From assembly GCA_038210655.1 (NCBI GenBank), contig JBBQWM010000004.1:147554-211553 (forward strand): DNA of 64,000 nucleotides, written 5' to 3'. This DNA is from 54-19 sp038210655. GTDB lineage: Bacteria > Chloroflexota > Chloroflexia > Chloroheliales > Chloroheliaceae. The notes below the pieces were generated by a model. It was given only the letters and a program-made list of their open reading frames with translations, did not search any database and was not told the DNA's origin. Positions 1 to 7,917 of the stretch are shown piece by piece; positions within the stretch are counted from its first letter, which is position 1; every line of letters begins with the position of its first letter. The position numbers and the translations under genes are program-made.

Positions 1-402
1 AACACCGATAAAGCCGCCAGTATCGTGCCGATTTTGCTCATTCCGCAAATCATCCTGGCAGGTTTAATCTTCCCGCTCGAAGGGGTCAGCAAGACTTTAA
101 GTTTTGCCACTATTTCGCGCTGGTCGGTCGAAAGCCTGGGTACGACTGCCAACCTGGATAAACTTTATTATCAGGCGGTAGACGCTGCCAACAAAGCCGG
201 TAAGATAGCGGTTATCACGCCTTACGACCCGGCAAATTACGACGACGAGCCGAGTGAGACCAAAGATTACAACTCGCCTCTCGATAGCCGCCGTAATCAT
301 ATTATACTACGGTGGGGCGCATTGGCGGGGATGCTGGTAGTCTTCCTGGGCCTGACCTGCTTCTTCCAAAAGCGTAAGGATCGAGCCTGGATCAGAAAAT
401 AG
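1..402 (+). CDS. ABC-2 type transporter permease, C-terminal end (partial)
   Basis: The window opens inside this gene; the reading frame is open from base 1 and ends at TAG 400-402, so 133 codons are visible. The visible part has a hydrophobic segment near residues 8-27 (VPILLIPQIILAGLIFP), then a soluble stretch with SRWSVESLGTTANL, then a last membrane segment ending with a basic tail. This pattern resembles the end of the permease half of ABCG-like exporters, often fused to ATPase and FHA domains in actinobacteria and Chloroflexota. The fusion and substrate cannot be judged because the 5' part lies outside the window. It is followed by an inverted repeat at 412-477. Confidence 0.7.
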   Translation, partial: NTDKAASIVPILLIPQIILAGLIFPLEGVSKTLSFATISRWSVESLGTTANLDKLYYQAVDAANKAGKIAVITPYDPANYDDEPSETKDYNSPLDSRRNHIILRWGALAGMLVVFLGLTCFFQKRKDRAWIRK

Positions 403-411
403 GCCCGGTGC

Positions 412-477
412 TATAGCAGAGTGCAAAGCAACTGAGCTATCCAATTTAGGGGTTCAATTGCTTTGCATTTCGCTATA
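412..477. repeat. Imperfect inverted repeat after the ABC permease
   Basis: Arms of 20 bases (412-431 and 458-477) match in 17 positions around a 26-base loop; the core is TGCAAAGCAA paired with TTGCTTTGCA. It starts 10 bases after the stop codon, so it could end or stabilise that transcript, but no T-run follows. The rest of the gap up to 653 shows nothing else that I recognise. Confidence 0.5.
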
Positions 478-653
478 ATCGAATCTAAGAGCCTACCCGA
501 AAAGGCCATTAGTCAACTTATTGAGTGGTTTTAGGCTTTGGGATATTGATGCAGCCCAAATTTAGCTCAAGTCAAGCTCTCAGGGTACGGTCAAAACTCC
601 TGTACGGCAAAGTTATTCGATTTACACCCTAGCCATTGAACAACCCGGACGGT

Positions 654-1067
654 TTAGTTGTAGCGGGCGGCAGCAGTGCGTATAGTGCTTATCAGGTCGT
701 CGCCACTAAAAGGCTTGGTCAGAAAGGCTGACGCACCGGCCTGGAGCGCTCGACGCTGATAAATCTCTTCGTCCTGCACCGACATAATGATAACAGCGGT
801 TCGAGGCAAAATAGTCCGGATACGGGTAGTCGCCGTCAGGCCATCCAAATCGGGCAAGTTAATATCCATCAGCACCACATGAGGCTGCAACTGAGCCGCC
901 ATTTCGATGGCCTGTAACGCCCGACCGACTGCTCCAATTACTTCGATGTCTTTCTCGAAGCCGAGCAAGTTAATTAGATTGTGCCGCGTACCCTGACTAT
1001 CTTCCGCCACGATCAATCGAATCTTGGAGGGTGGGTTATTGCTGGAGCTACTGAGAGACCCTTGCAT
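654..1067 (-). CDS. Single-domain response regulator (CheY-like receiver)
   Basis: A 137-aa protein consisting of one receiver domain after a short Ser/Asn-rich N-terminus. It has the acidic pair E22-D23, the phospho-acceptor D68 in LMDINLPDLDG, the switch Ser S96 in IIMSVQDE and the conserved K118 in LTKPF. There is no DNA-binding or enzymatic output domain, so signal output must be by protein-protein contact or it acts as a phospho-sink. No histidine kinase lies next to it, which makes it an orphan. The ATG is preceded by AGGAGACATTAC, a good ribosome site. The family is known for two-component signalling in the cytoplasm; the specific pathway is unknown. Confidence 0.9.
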   Translation of the reverse strand: MQGSLSSSSNNPPSKIRLIVAEDSQGTRHNLINLLGFEKDIEVIGAVGRALQAIEMAAQLQPHVVLMDINLPDLDGLTATTRIRTILPRTAVIIMSVQDEEIYQRRALQAGASAFLTKPFSGDDLISTIRTAAARYN

Positions 1068-1328
1068 GTAATGTCTCCTGAACTTTAGTCGTTATAAGCT
1101 GTCTTGATGTATTAGTGTATCTGCCTGGTATTGCTACCTACTTTGCTACCTACTAGCAGTTTGTTTTGGCTGAACTGATTCAACCTGAGCAGTCATAGTC
1201 TAATTTTACCTTGTTTTAGTCCGCTTGCAAAGGGGGAGAAGTGGTAATTTTTACTTATAATTTTTGTAACAATTGTGTTTCACTATTCACACTCCGAATT
1301 ACGGGCGCAACAACAAGCGCGTGGGCTG

Positions 1329-1361
1329 AGGGGTACTGTCGGAGTATGGCGGCAGACCCCT
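1329..1361. other. Hairpin in the infA-response regulator gap
   Basis: AGGGGT and CTGTCG pair with CGGCAG and ACCCCT around an 8-base loop, with one bulged A. It lies downstream of infA on the minus strand, but no T-run follows on either strand. The rest of the gap (1068-1451) is AT-rich with no clear gene. Confidence 0.4.
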
Positions 1362-1451
1362 AGCTCTTTGCTGTTAACATTGCTCGATTGTAATAATTTT
1401 ATATCCGGCTAATAAATAGAGGAGAGGATAAAACTATCTTTTCTTTTAATA

Positions 1452-1757
1452 TTATTTGTAGCGGAAGGTAATCCGCCCACGGGTCAGATCATAGGGCGAA
1501 AGCTCGACCGTTACGCGGTCGCCCGGCAAGATACGAATAAAATTCTTACGCATTTTACCACTGATATGGCCTAAAACCATGTGACCGTTGTCCAGTTCGA
1601 CCTGGAACATTGCATTGGGCAAAGCCTCCTTGACTTTACCTTCGACTGCGATAGCATCGCTCTTGGAAGGGCGGGGCGCTTCGCGGGGGGGCGGCGGGGC
1701 CGCATTCTTGTTACCACTGGGACGAGAAGAGTTATTAGGTCTTCGATTATCGGGCAA
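1452..1757 (-). CDS. infA: Translation initiation factor IF-1 with N-terminal extension
   Basis: IF-1 binds the 30S A site during initiation. The S1-like OB fold occupies the last ~68 residues (VEGKVKEALPNAMFQVEL, then GHISGKMRKNFIRILPGDRV, then RGRITFRYK). Typical IF-1 is 70-73 aa; this protein has about 33 extra N-terminal residues rich in Pro, Arg, Ser and Asn, probably disordered. I chose the TTG at 1757 because AAAGGAG (1765-1771) sits seven bases upstream; the same frame also opens at a TTG at 1796, giving 114 aa, but that start would place the ribosome site inside the gene. It is monocistronic with its own promoter at 1832-1860. Confidence 0.9.
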   Translation of the reverse strand: MPDNRRPNNSSRPSGNKNAAPPPPREAPRPSKSDAIAVEGKVKEALPNAMFQVELDNGHMVLGHISGKMRKNFIRILPGDRVTVELSPYDLTRGRITFRYK

Positions 1758-1807
1758 AGGCGATCTCCTTTCACTTAGCCGTTTAGACGGCTCCAATCAA
1801 TTATGGT

Positions 1808-1825
1808 GGGCAGGCGCACCTACCC
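1808..1825 (-). other. Hairpin at the 5' end of the infA transcript
   Basis: On the minus strand GGGTAGG pairs with CCTGCCC (one G-T pair) around the loop TGCG. It starts near the predicted transcription start of infA and could protect the 5' end or influence initiation. Confidence 0.35.
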
Positions 1826-1831
1826 AACCTT

Positions 1832-1860
1832 ATTTTAACATAACGTGATACCTGCCGCAA
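1832..1860 (-). promoter_or_regulatory. Predicted sigma-70 promoter of infA
   Basis: Minus-strand TTGCGG (1855-1860), a 17-base spacer and TAAAAT (1832-1837). The predicted start near 1825 leaves a leader of about 70 bases before the chosen TTG. Confidence 0.5.
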
Positions 1861-1880
1861 GCGTAATAGCCAGGAAGGAG

Positions 1881-2038
1881 GTGCGTCAGATTTTTGCAAA
1901 CTAATCAGGTTCTACTACACCCTAAATCGGAGTTGAGCATACATTAGAAAAATCTTCAGCGAAAATTTTTCTAACTTATAATCAATTCCAGTTTCGGCTG
2001 TGGCCCAACCTGGCTAGTGTGCAAAAAATTGACGCTTA
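1881..2038. repeat. Paired inverted-repeat element, locus A
   Basis: A minus-oriented arm at 1881-1923 and a plus-oriented arm at 1996-2038 share the pattern GTGGTNCAACCTGGCTA, TTTGCAAAAA, TGACGC. The same arrangement recurs at 21945-22078. Arms are diverged (roughly 70-80% by eye). The element lies directly upstream of the promoter of the LuxR-type gene. No transposase is visible. Confidence 0.6.
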
Positions 2039-2057
2039 CCCAGCCTTTAGCAAAGGG

Positions 2058-2086
2058 TTGACAAGTTATACAAGTGGCGTTACGCT
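2058..2086 (+). promoter_or_regulatory. Predicted promoter of the LuxR/MalT-like gene
   Basis: TTGACA (2058-2063), a 17-base spacer and TACGCT (2081-2086). The -35 is perfect and the -10 is weak, which suits an activated or low-level promoter. Predicted start near 2093, 35 bases before the ATG. Confidence 0.5.
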
Positions 2087-2127
2087 GTTTGTGTAACTTT
2101 TGAAGGCATAGGACTTGGCTGAGGAAA

Positions 2128-5100
2128 ATGGCACGCACTACCCCCAAAGTACAAACCAAAATAGCGGGCGAGAACGCCGACCACCCGATTATCGTCGGGT
2201 CGCCGGAGTGGTTCGGTTGGTTGGAGAAGATTAGCGTCTTTGCCTTCGAGACCGAGGACGGCACGGGCAGCTTTACGGCCCGTCTCGAACAGCGCCAGGG
2301 TAGCCGCTACTGGTACGCCTACCGACGTAAGCACGGGAAGCTACGCTCGGCCTATCTGGGTCGGGCCGAAGAACTGACCCTCGCTCGGTTGAACGAGGTC
2401 GCTCGCAACCTGGAAGCCCCTTTGCCAACAACCTCCCAACCAGCCTCTACCGAAGAAAAACCGGCTGCATCGGTTGGTTCAATCAACCGTAGTCCGCTTT
2501 TAGCGACCAAACTGTTTATTCCACGCGCCCGGCCCAATCTGGTAGCCCGCCCCCGCCTGACCGATTACTTAAAACAGGCCGAACTATGTCCATTGACCGT
2601 TATCGTCGCGCCCGCCGGATTTGGTAAAACAACCCTCCTTAGCGATTGGATCGCCCGGTGCGGATTGCCGGTCGGGTGGGTCTCGCTCGATGAAAACGAT
2701 AACGACCCGACCCGGTTTTTAACCTATCTGATTGCGGCCCTTCAAAAGCTGTGGCCTGGGCTGGACAAGAGTAGGTTGGATTTGCTTCAGTCTCCACAAG
2801 GGCCGGATGTGCAAACAGCCCTGACCGAACTAGTTAACGCTATCAGCAGTAGTAGTTTGCCCGATTTCGCTTTGGTGTTGGACGATTACCACATGATCGA
2901 GGCCGAGGCGGTGCATAATGCGCTTACTTTCTTGTTGGAATATTTGCCACCCGCGATGCACCTTATAATTACCAGCCGGGCCGACCCGCCTTTACCGTTG
3001 GCCCGGTTGCGGGCGCGAGGCCAATTAGTCGAGTTGCGGGCAACCGATTTACGCTTTAGGCCGGACGAAGTAGCCGCTTTGCTCGACCAGACCATCGGGC
3101 TGGGTCTTTCGGCGGAAACCGTTGCGGCCCTGGAAGAGCGTACCGAGGGTTGGGCTGCCGGGTTGCAACTGGCGGCGCTTTCTTTGCAGGGGCAAGCCGA
3201 CACTGCCAGCTTTGTACGGGCCTTCACCGGCAGTCATCGCTTTGTGTTGGATTATCTGGCCGAAGAGGTTTTGCGACGGCAGCCCGAAAGCGTGCAGAAT
3301 TTCTTGTTGCAAACCTCGTTGCTAGAGCGGTTGAGCGGCCCCCTGTGCAAAGCGGTTACGGGGCGGGCCGACAGCCAGAAGATGCTCGAACGGCTGGAAC
3401 AGGCCAACCTATTTTTGATCCCGTTGGATGACGAACGGCGTTGGTATCGCTATCATCACCTGTTTGCCGAATTTTTGCGCTCACGTCAAAATGGCTCAAC
3501 CGCCGAATTACATCAACGAGCCAGCCAATGGTTTGAGGAGAACGGCCTGTTGACCGAAGCGGTCGGACACGCCCTGGCAGCGGCTGATTTTGACCGGGCC
3601 GCCAGCTTCGTCGAACAGGCCGCTCAGACTATGCTGATGCAGGGCGAGATTAGCACCTTGCTCAAGTGGATTGAAACCCTACCCGAAGAAATCATTCGCT
3701 CCCGACCTCGGCTCTATACCTATCTGGCCTGGGCGCTGGTGGTCAGTGGACGGCTGAGCGAGGCTGAACAACGGCTGATCCAGGCTGAACTTAGTCTGGG
3801 CGGAACCGCCAATCAATCGGCGGAGATCGCGGCGATCCGCTCGATTGTAGCCGCCTTTCACCTGGATATTCCGAGCTTGTTGGCCCTATCGACCCAGGCG
3901 CTTGAAGGCATCGCCGAAGATAACCTGTTTTTACGTAGTATTATAAGTTGGAGTAGCAGCTTTCCGCACATTATAACCGGCGACTTGAAAGCCGCTATTC
4001 GAGCTTTTGAAGAAGCCGACCAAATCGCTCGTCAGGCTGGTAATCTCTTGATAAGCCTCAGTTCGCGCTGTCAGATCGCCGAACTATATATGATAGAGGG
4101 TCAGCTTAAGCTTTCGGTCAGTCTCTACCGCGAAGCACAACAGTTGAACCGACCCAGCCCTACAGGGCAACTCTTGCCAACTGCCGGGATGGCCTATATG
4201 GGATTGGGTGAAGTGCTGCGGGAGTGGAATGAACTGGTCGAGGCCGAACGCTATTTGCTGGAAGGGATCGAACTTTGCCAACATTGGGGCGATATGATTA
4301 CGTTCGACGGTTGGGTCAGTCTGGCGCGGGTGAAATGGGCGCAAGGCGATACGGACGGTGCTTTTGAGAAGCTTGATAATATCAAAGATATACTTAGCAA
4401 GGTGGGGCTAACCACTCTGGCTACCATGCTCTCAGTCCATCAAGTACGCTTCTGGTTAGGACTAGGTAAACTCGAACCTGTAATAAGCTGGATTGAAGAA
4501 ACTCAAAATGTCCTCCAAAATACGTCAGACACCGAACTGATCTACCCGCTTTGGCCCCAATATACCACCCTGGCACGGGCGCTAATTGCTCAGGGCCAAT
4601 ACGCCCAGGCGACAGCCTGGTTAGAGCGTCTGCTAGAACGGGCCGTCTCTAAAGGATGGTGGGGCAGTGTTCTCGAAATTCGTATCATCCAGGCCCTGAG
4701 TTATCAGGCTCAGGGCAAGACGCTGGAAGCGTTCGCCGAACTCGAAGCGGCCTTGACCCAGGCCGAACCAGAAGGCTATGTAAGAATATTTGCCGACGAA
4801 GGACACTCGATGGACGAATTGTTAAAAAGCTATCAGCAATCAGTAGCCGACAAGCCGTCTTTTAAGTTGAATAGTTATATCAATAAGCTGCGGGCCGCGA
4901 TCAGACCAGAAAATCTGCCACCACTCAAGTCTGATTTCCAGGCCCCACCAGAAGCGGGCCGACCCACTCCCCAAGCCCCTTTTAGCGAACGCGAGTTAAA
5001 AGTGTTGCGGTTGATCGCGGCAGGGCTTTCCAACCCGGCGATTGCCAGAGAATTATTCGTCGAAGTCAGCACTATCAAGACCCATCTGCTGCATATCTAC

Positions 5101-5166
5101 AGCAAACTAAACGTCCATAGCCGGGTGCAAGCCGTCGAACGAGCCAGAGAATTAAGTCTTTTGTAA
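2128..5166 (+). CDS. Large LuxR-family transcriptional regulator (MalT-like ATPase)
   Basis: This 1012-aa regulator belongs to the MalT/STAND-type group that couples an NTP-driven switch to DNA binding. Residues ~27-95 form a small N-terminal module (EWFGWLEKI, SRYWYAYRRKHGKLRSAYLG) often found on these regulators in Chloroflexota. The ATPase begins near residue 122, with P-loop APAGFGKTT at 161-169 and a Walker B-like LVLDDYH. A long helical TPR-like sensor region follows (~450-900). The last ~65 residues are a LuxR helix-turn-helix (FSERELKVLRLIAAGLSNPAIA, VSTIKTHLLHIYSKL). The ATG follows GAGG closely. The signal and targets are unknown; the downstream MFS exporter is a plausible target by position only. 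Confidence 0.93.
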   Translation: MARTTPKVQTKIAGENADHPIIVGSPEWFGWLEKISVFAFETEDGTGSFTARLEQRQGSRYWYAYRRKHGKLRSAYLGRAEELTLARLNEVARNLEAPLPTTSQPASTEEKPAASVGSINRSPLLATKLFIPRARPNLVARPRLTDYLKQAELCPLTVIVAPAGFGKTTLLSDWIARCGLPVGWVSLDENDNDPTRFLTYLIAALQKLWPGLDKSRLDLLQSPQGPDVQTALTELVNAISSSSLPDFALVLDDYHMIEAEAVHNALTFLLEYLPPAMHLIITSRADPPLPLARLRARGQLVELRATDLRFRPDEVAALLDQTIGLGLSAETVAALEERTEGWAAGLQLAALSLQGQADTASFVRAFTGSHRFVLDYLAEEVLRRQPESVQNFLLQTSLLERLSGPLCKAVTGRADSQKMLERLEQANLFLIPLDDERRWYRYHHLFAEFLRSRQNGSTAELHQRASQWFEENGLLTEAVGHALAAADFDRAASFVEQAAQTMLMQGEISTLLKWIETLPEEIIRSRPRLYTYLAWALVVSGRLSEAEQRLIQAELSLGGTANQSAEIAAIRSIVAAFHLDIPSLLALSTQALEGIAEDNLFLRSIISWSSSFPHIITGDLKAAIRAFEEADQIARQAGNLLISLSSRCQIAELYMIEGQLKLSVSLYREAQQLNRPSPTGQLLPTAGMAYMGLGEVLREWNELVEAERYLLEGIELCQHWGDMITFDGWVSLARVKWAQGDTDGAFEKLDNIKDILSKVGLTTLATMLSVHQVRFWLGLGKLEPVISWIEETQNVLQNTSDTELIYPLWPQYTTLARALIAQGQYAQATAWLERLLERAVSKGWWGSVLEIRIIQALSYQAQGKTLEAFAELEAALTQAEPEGYVRIFADEGHSMDELLKSYQQSVADKPSFKLNSYINKLRAAIRPENLPPLKSDFQAPPEAGRPTPQAPFSERELKVLRLIAAGLSNPAIARELFVEVSTIKTHLLHIYSKLNVHSRVQAVERARELSLL

Positions 5167-5319
5167 CCCTCTCCCTTATCCTCAAAATCCTAATCCACCA
5201 CCTTAATCCACCGTTTGGTGGACGACTTCTCATCCTCTTCGCCTGTAAACTTAGCCCGGTAAGAAGGCGAACAAAGTGTAGTTAAGAACCGAGTCTGTTA
5301 ATTTTCGAGGAGACAAAAG

Positions 5320-6867
5320 ATGAAGAAGCATAACAAATATGTGGTCGGGCTGACCATTGCGCTTAGCTTGTTCCCAGTTGGGCTGGATAGTACGATTGTC
5401 AATGTCGCGCTGGTTCCAATCAGCAAAGCGCTCAAGACCGATTTTAATACAATTCAGTGGATTGCTATCGGCTACTTGCTGGCAAACGCTGCCGTCGTAC
5501 CGCTCAGTGGCTATCTGGGCAACCGCTTCGGAAACAAAAGGTTATTTATCGGAAGTCTGGCAATTTTCACCCTGATGTCTTTTCTGTGTGGGATAGCCCC
5601 GGACGAAGGTTGGCTGATCGGTTTGCGAGTCTTGCAGGGAATTGGCGGCGGAATGCTAATACCACTTGGAACCGCAATGGCTTTGGAGCCGTTCGCCAAA
5701 GCAGAGCGAGCCAAAGCAATGGGCCTAGTTGGTATACCGATCCTGCTTGCGCCGGTGCTAGGGCCGATTATTGGCGGAGCAATCATAGATAACTGGAATT
5801 GGCAGTGGATTTTCTATGTCAACGTGCCGATTTGCTTGCTGGCGATCTGGCTATCTGGGCGCATCTTGCCGACTGACGAGGTAAAAATCGAAAAAGCCAA
5901 AGAAAACTTTGATTACCTGGGATTGGCCCTCTCGACTTTGGGTGTAGTCCTGGTCGTCTATGCCTTCAAATTGGTCAGCGACCGCAATCCGGCTACCAAA
6001 TCGGCCCTCAACCCACAAGGCGACATCTATGGGTGGAGTTACTGGCTGGTGTGGGTCTTGCTGGGGAGTGGGGTAGCCTTGCTAGTGGGCTTTGCGATCA
6101 ACGCGCTACGCTTTAGCCGCGACCCGGTGCTGGACTTGCGGTTATTCAAAAGGCTCGAATTCAGCCTGGGCAATCTGGTAATCTGGATCGGTTCTATCGT
6201 CAGCTTTGGGGTGATGGCTCTCATCCCGCAATTTCTCCAGTCGATCCGCCAACCGAACCTGTCGGCGGTAGATACCGGCTTAGCCCTGATGCCGCTGGGT
6301 CTGGGTGCAATTATCGGGATGGTGCTGGGTGGTGGGCTATACCGCAAGATTGGCGCACGTCCATTGGTGGTAGTTGGGGCCGGGTTATTCGCCTTTAGCT
6401 TCTGGCAATTGGGCAATCTGACCCCTACCACATCGGGCGGCGACATCTGGTTGTGGGTCTTCACGCTCGGCCTGAGCATGATGTTGACAATCCTGCCGAG
6501 CCAAACATTGGCTTTGGGCGGCCTGAAAGGGGAAGCCCTAAATAAGGCCAGTTCGCTGGTTAATTGCAGCAAACTGCTGGCGGCTTCGATTGGCTCGGCA
6601 GTCCTGGTAACATTTGAAATCCAGCAGATCACCGCCCACGCTAATCAACTAAAGGCTGAAGCGATGCAAAATGTGGCGGCAGGTGGAACACTATCTGATC
6701 TGGCAGCCAGGGCCGGTACAAGCGGCCTAAACGAGGTCTTTACGGTTCTGATCTATATCTCGCTCGCTCTGGCGGTGATTGGGCTGGCCTTGCCGGGCCG
6801 ACAGGTGGAAACCGTCGAAACCGAAGAAGGCGAAGAAGCCGAGACGCACCAGATGATCGCAGTCTAA
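5320..6867 (+). CDS. MFS transporter, DHA2 (EmrB/QacA-like) family
   Basis: A 515-aa, largely hydrophobic protein with about 14 predicted membrane segments, the usual number for the DHA2 drug:proton antiporters. The first segment carries LDSTIVNVALVPISKAL, the family's segment-1 motif D; GYLGNRFGNKR is motif A, and RVLQGIGGGMLIPLG with GPIIGGAI are the antiporter motifs. The acidic tail (EEGEEAE) is cytoplasmic. GAGGAG lies eight bases before the ATG. Known members export hydrophobic drugs or lipids using the proton gradient. It follows the LuxR-type regulator by 153 bases on the same strand, which suggests but does not prove control by it. Confidence 0.9.
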   Translation: MKKHNKYVVGLTIALSLFPVGLDSTIVNVALVPISKALKTDFNTIQWIAIGYLLANAAVVPLSGYLGNRFGNKRLFIGSLAIFTLMSFLCGIAPDEGWLIGLRVLQGIGGGMLIPLGTAMALEPFAKAERAKAMGLVGIPILLAPVLGPIIGGAIIDNWNWQWIFYVNVPICLLAIWLSGRILPTDEVKIEKAKENFDYLGLALSTLGVVLVVYAFKLVSDRNPATKSALNPQGDIYGWSYWLVWVLLGSGVALLVGFAINALRFSRDPVLDLRLFKRLEFSLGNLVIWIGSIVSFGVMALIPQFLQSIRQPNLSAVDTGLALMPLGLGAIIGMVLGGGLYRKIGARPLVVVGAGLFAFSFWQLGNLTPTTSGGDIWLWVFTLGLSMMLTILPSQTLALGGLKGEALNKASSLVNCSKLLAASIGSAVLVTFEIQQITAHANQLKAEAMQNVAAGGTLSDLAARAGTSGLNEVFTVLIYISLALAVIGLALPGRQVETVETEEGEEAETHQMIAV

Positions 6868-6927
6868 ATACAGCTTTGAGCCAGGTCTGGACAGGGCCAA
6901 TCGTAAAGAATTGCTTCTTTTGGACAA

Positions 6928-6991
6928 AATAAGCTATATTTTAGGAGCCACCTTAATATTAATAGGGTGGCTTTCTAAAATATAGCTTATT
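6928..6991. repeat. Long near-perfect inverted repeat before the UBP zinc-finger gene
   Basis: A perfect 17-bp stem (6928-6944 with 6975-6991) is followed by an internal loop and a perfect 7-bp stem AGCCACC/GGTGGCT, with a 13-base AT-rich top loop. It ends 19 bases before the start codon at 7011. There is no T-run, so it is not a simple terminator. It could be an operator, a 5'-UTR structure or a small mobile palindrome. Confidence 0.75.
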
Positions 6992-7010
6992 ACATTAAGG
7001 AGAATTATAA

Positions 7011-7268
7011 ATGGCGACCCAATGTTCGCATCTGGATCAAATTCACGAGGTCACACCCAGCGCCAAAGGCTGTGAGGATTGTCTTAAAATCGGTGATACC
7101 TGGGTACACTTGCGGATGTGCCTGAGTTGTGGGCATGTCGGCTGCTGCGACTCTTCCAAGAACAAACACGCTACCAAGCATTTTCACACCAGCACCCACC
7201 CGATTATCCAGTCTTTTCAGCCGGGCGAAAACTGGCGCTGGTGCTACGTAGACCAGATCGATTTTTAA
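7011..7268 (+). CDS. UBP-type zinc finger domain protein
   Basis: An 85-aa protein that is a single ZnF_UBP domain: CSHLDQI, CEDCLKIGDTWVHLRMCLSCGHVGCCDSS, then HATKHFHTSTHPII and GENWRWCYVD. The Cys and His ligands of the fold are present. In eukaryotes this domain binds the free C-terminus of ubiquitin; stand-alone bacterial copies are common but their role is unsettled. Start ATG has AAGGAG nine bases upstream. Its stop codon overlaps the stop of the convergent sigma-factor gene in a shared TTAA. The long inverted repeat just upstream is the likely control element. Confidence 0.9.
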   Translation: MATQCSHLDQIHEVTPSAKGCEDCLKIGDTWVHLRMCLSCGHVGCCDSSKNKHATKHFHTSTHPIIQSFQPGENWRWCYVDQIDF

Positions 7269-7822
7269 GGCGAAGGTGGGATTTCCTGGCCCATATTTTC
7301 GCGCAATGTTACCAACGCCCGATGGATCAACTGCTTAACGGCCCCTTCGGTACGGTCGATAACATGGGCAATTTCGGCGTAAGAGAGGCTCTGCCCGAAG
7401 CGTAGCATAATCGCCTGACGCTGGAATTCAGGCAGACGGCGCACATGAATCAACAATTCTTCGTTGCGCTCCCCGGTCAGAAAAGTCTCTTCGGGGGTCG
7501 GGCCAGTGCCGGGCGTTTCAATCGCTTCTTCAAAAGGGGCGGTTGGTTTGCGCTTACGGTGCTGGCCCGTAATAACATTGCTGGCAATCCGATACAGCCA
7601 GGCTCCAAAAGGCACGCCCCGCCACTCGAACCGCCCGATATTCTCAAAAGCCTGCTTAAAAGCCTGGGCCGTCACGTCTTCCGCATCTGAATGTTGCCCG
7701 GTATGATTATAGGCATAGGCATATATACGGTCGAAGTAAAGATCATAGATCGCGCCAAAAGCCTCCGGGTTTTGTTGGGCGGCAGCAATTAGTTGTTGTT
7801 CTTGTGCAAAATCGTTACTCAA
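7265..7822 (-). CDS. ECF-type RNA polymerase sigma factor
   Basis: A 185-aa sigma-70 family protein. Region 2 spans about residues 22-92 (YDLYFDRIYAYAYNHTG, DAEDVTAQAFKQAFENIGRFEW, GAWLYRIASNVI) and region 4 about 125-180 (LPEFQRQAIMLRFGQSLSYAEIAHVIDRTEGAVKQLIHRAL). Regions 1 and 3 are missing, as in ECF factors. The start is a TTG; AGGAAAAAGAGA upstream is a weak ribosome site and no ATG fits. No anti-sigma gene lies directly downstream, because the next gene is convergent and overlaps by four bases. Its regulon and signal are not readable from the sequence. Confidence 0.88.
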   Translation of the reverse strand: MSNDFAQEQQLIAAAQQNPEAFGAIYDLYFDRIYAYAYNHTGQHSDAEDVTAQAFKQAFENIGRFEWRGVPFGAWLYRIASNVITGQHRKRKPTAPFEEAIETPGTGPTPEETFLTGERNEELLIHVRRLPEFQRQAIMLRFGQSLSYAEIAHVIDRTEGAVKQLIHRALVTLRENMGQEIPPSP

Positions 7823-7840
7823 AGTCTCTTTTTCCTACCA

Positions 7841-7869
7841 ACAAAGCCTGCCCGGTTTAAGGACAGGCT
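7841..7869 (-). terminator. Probable intrinsic terminator of the oxidoreductase gene
   Basis: On the minus strand AGCCTGTCC pairs with GGGCAGGCT around a 7-base loop, followed by TTTGTT. It lies between the oxidoreductase stop and the ECF sigma gene. Confidence 0.55.
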
Positions 7870-7917
7870 CTCTAATTATTGTGCTGTCTCCCGATCTACC
7901 CAATACCTACTTAGCTA

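Noticed and set aside
1329..1361. Hairpin as infA terminator
   Set aside because: Stem is stable, but no T-run follows on the minus strand.
6039..6632. 197-codon frame opposite the DHA2 transporter
   Set aside because: Antisense shadow of a membrane protein, with typical Pro/Arg/Ser-rich noise.
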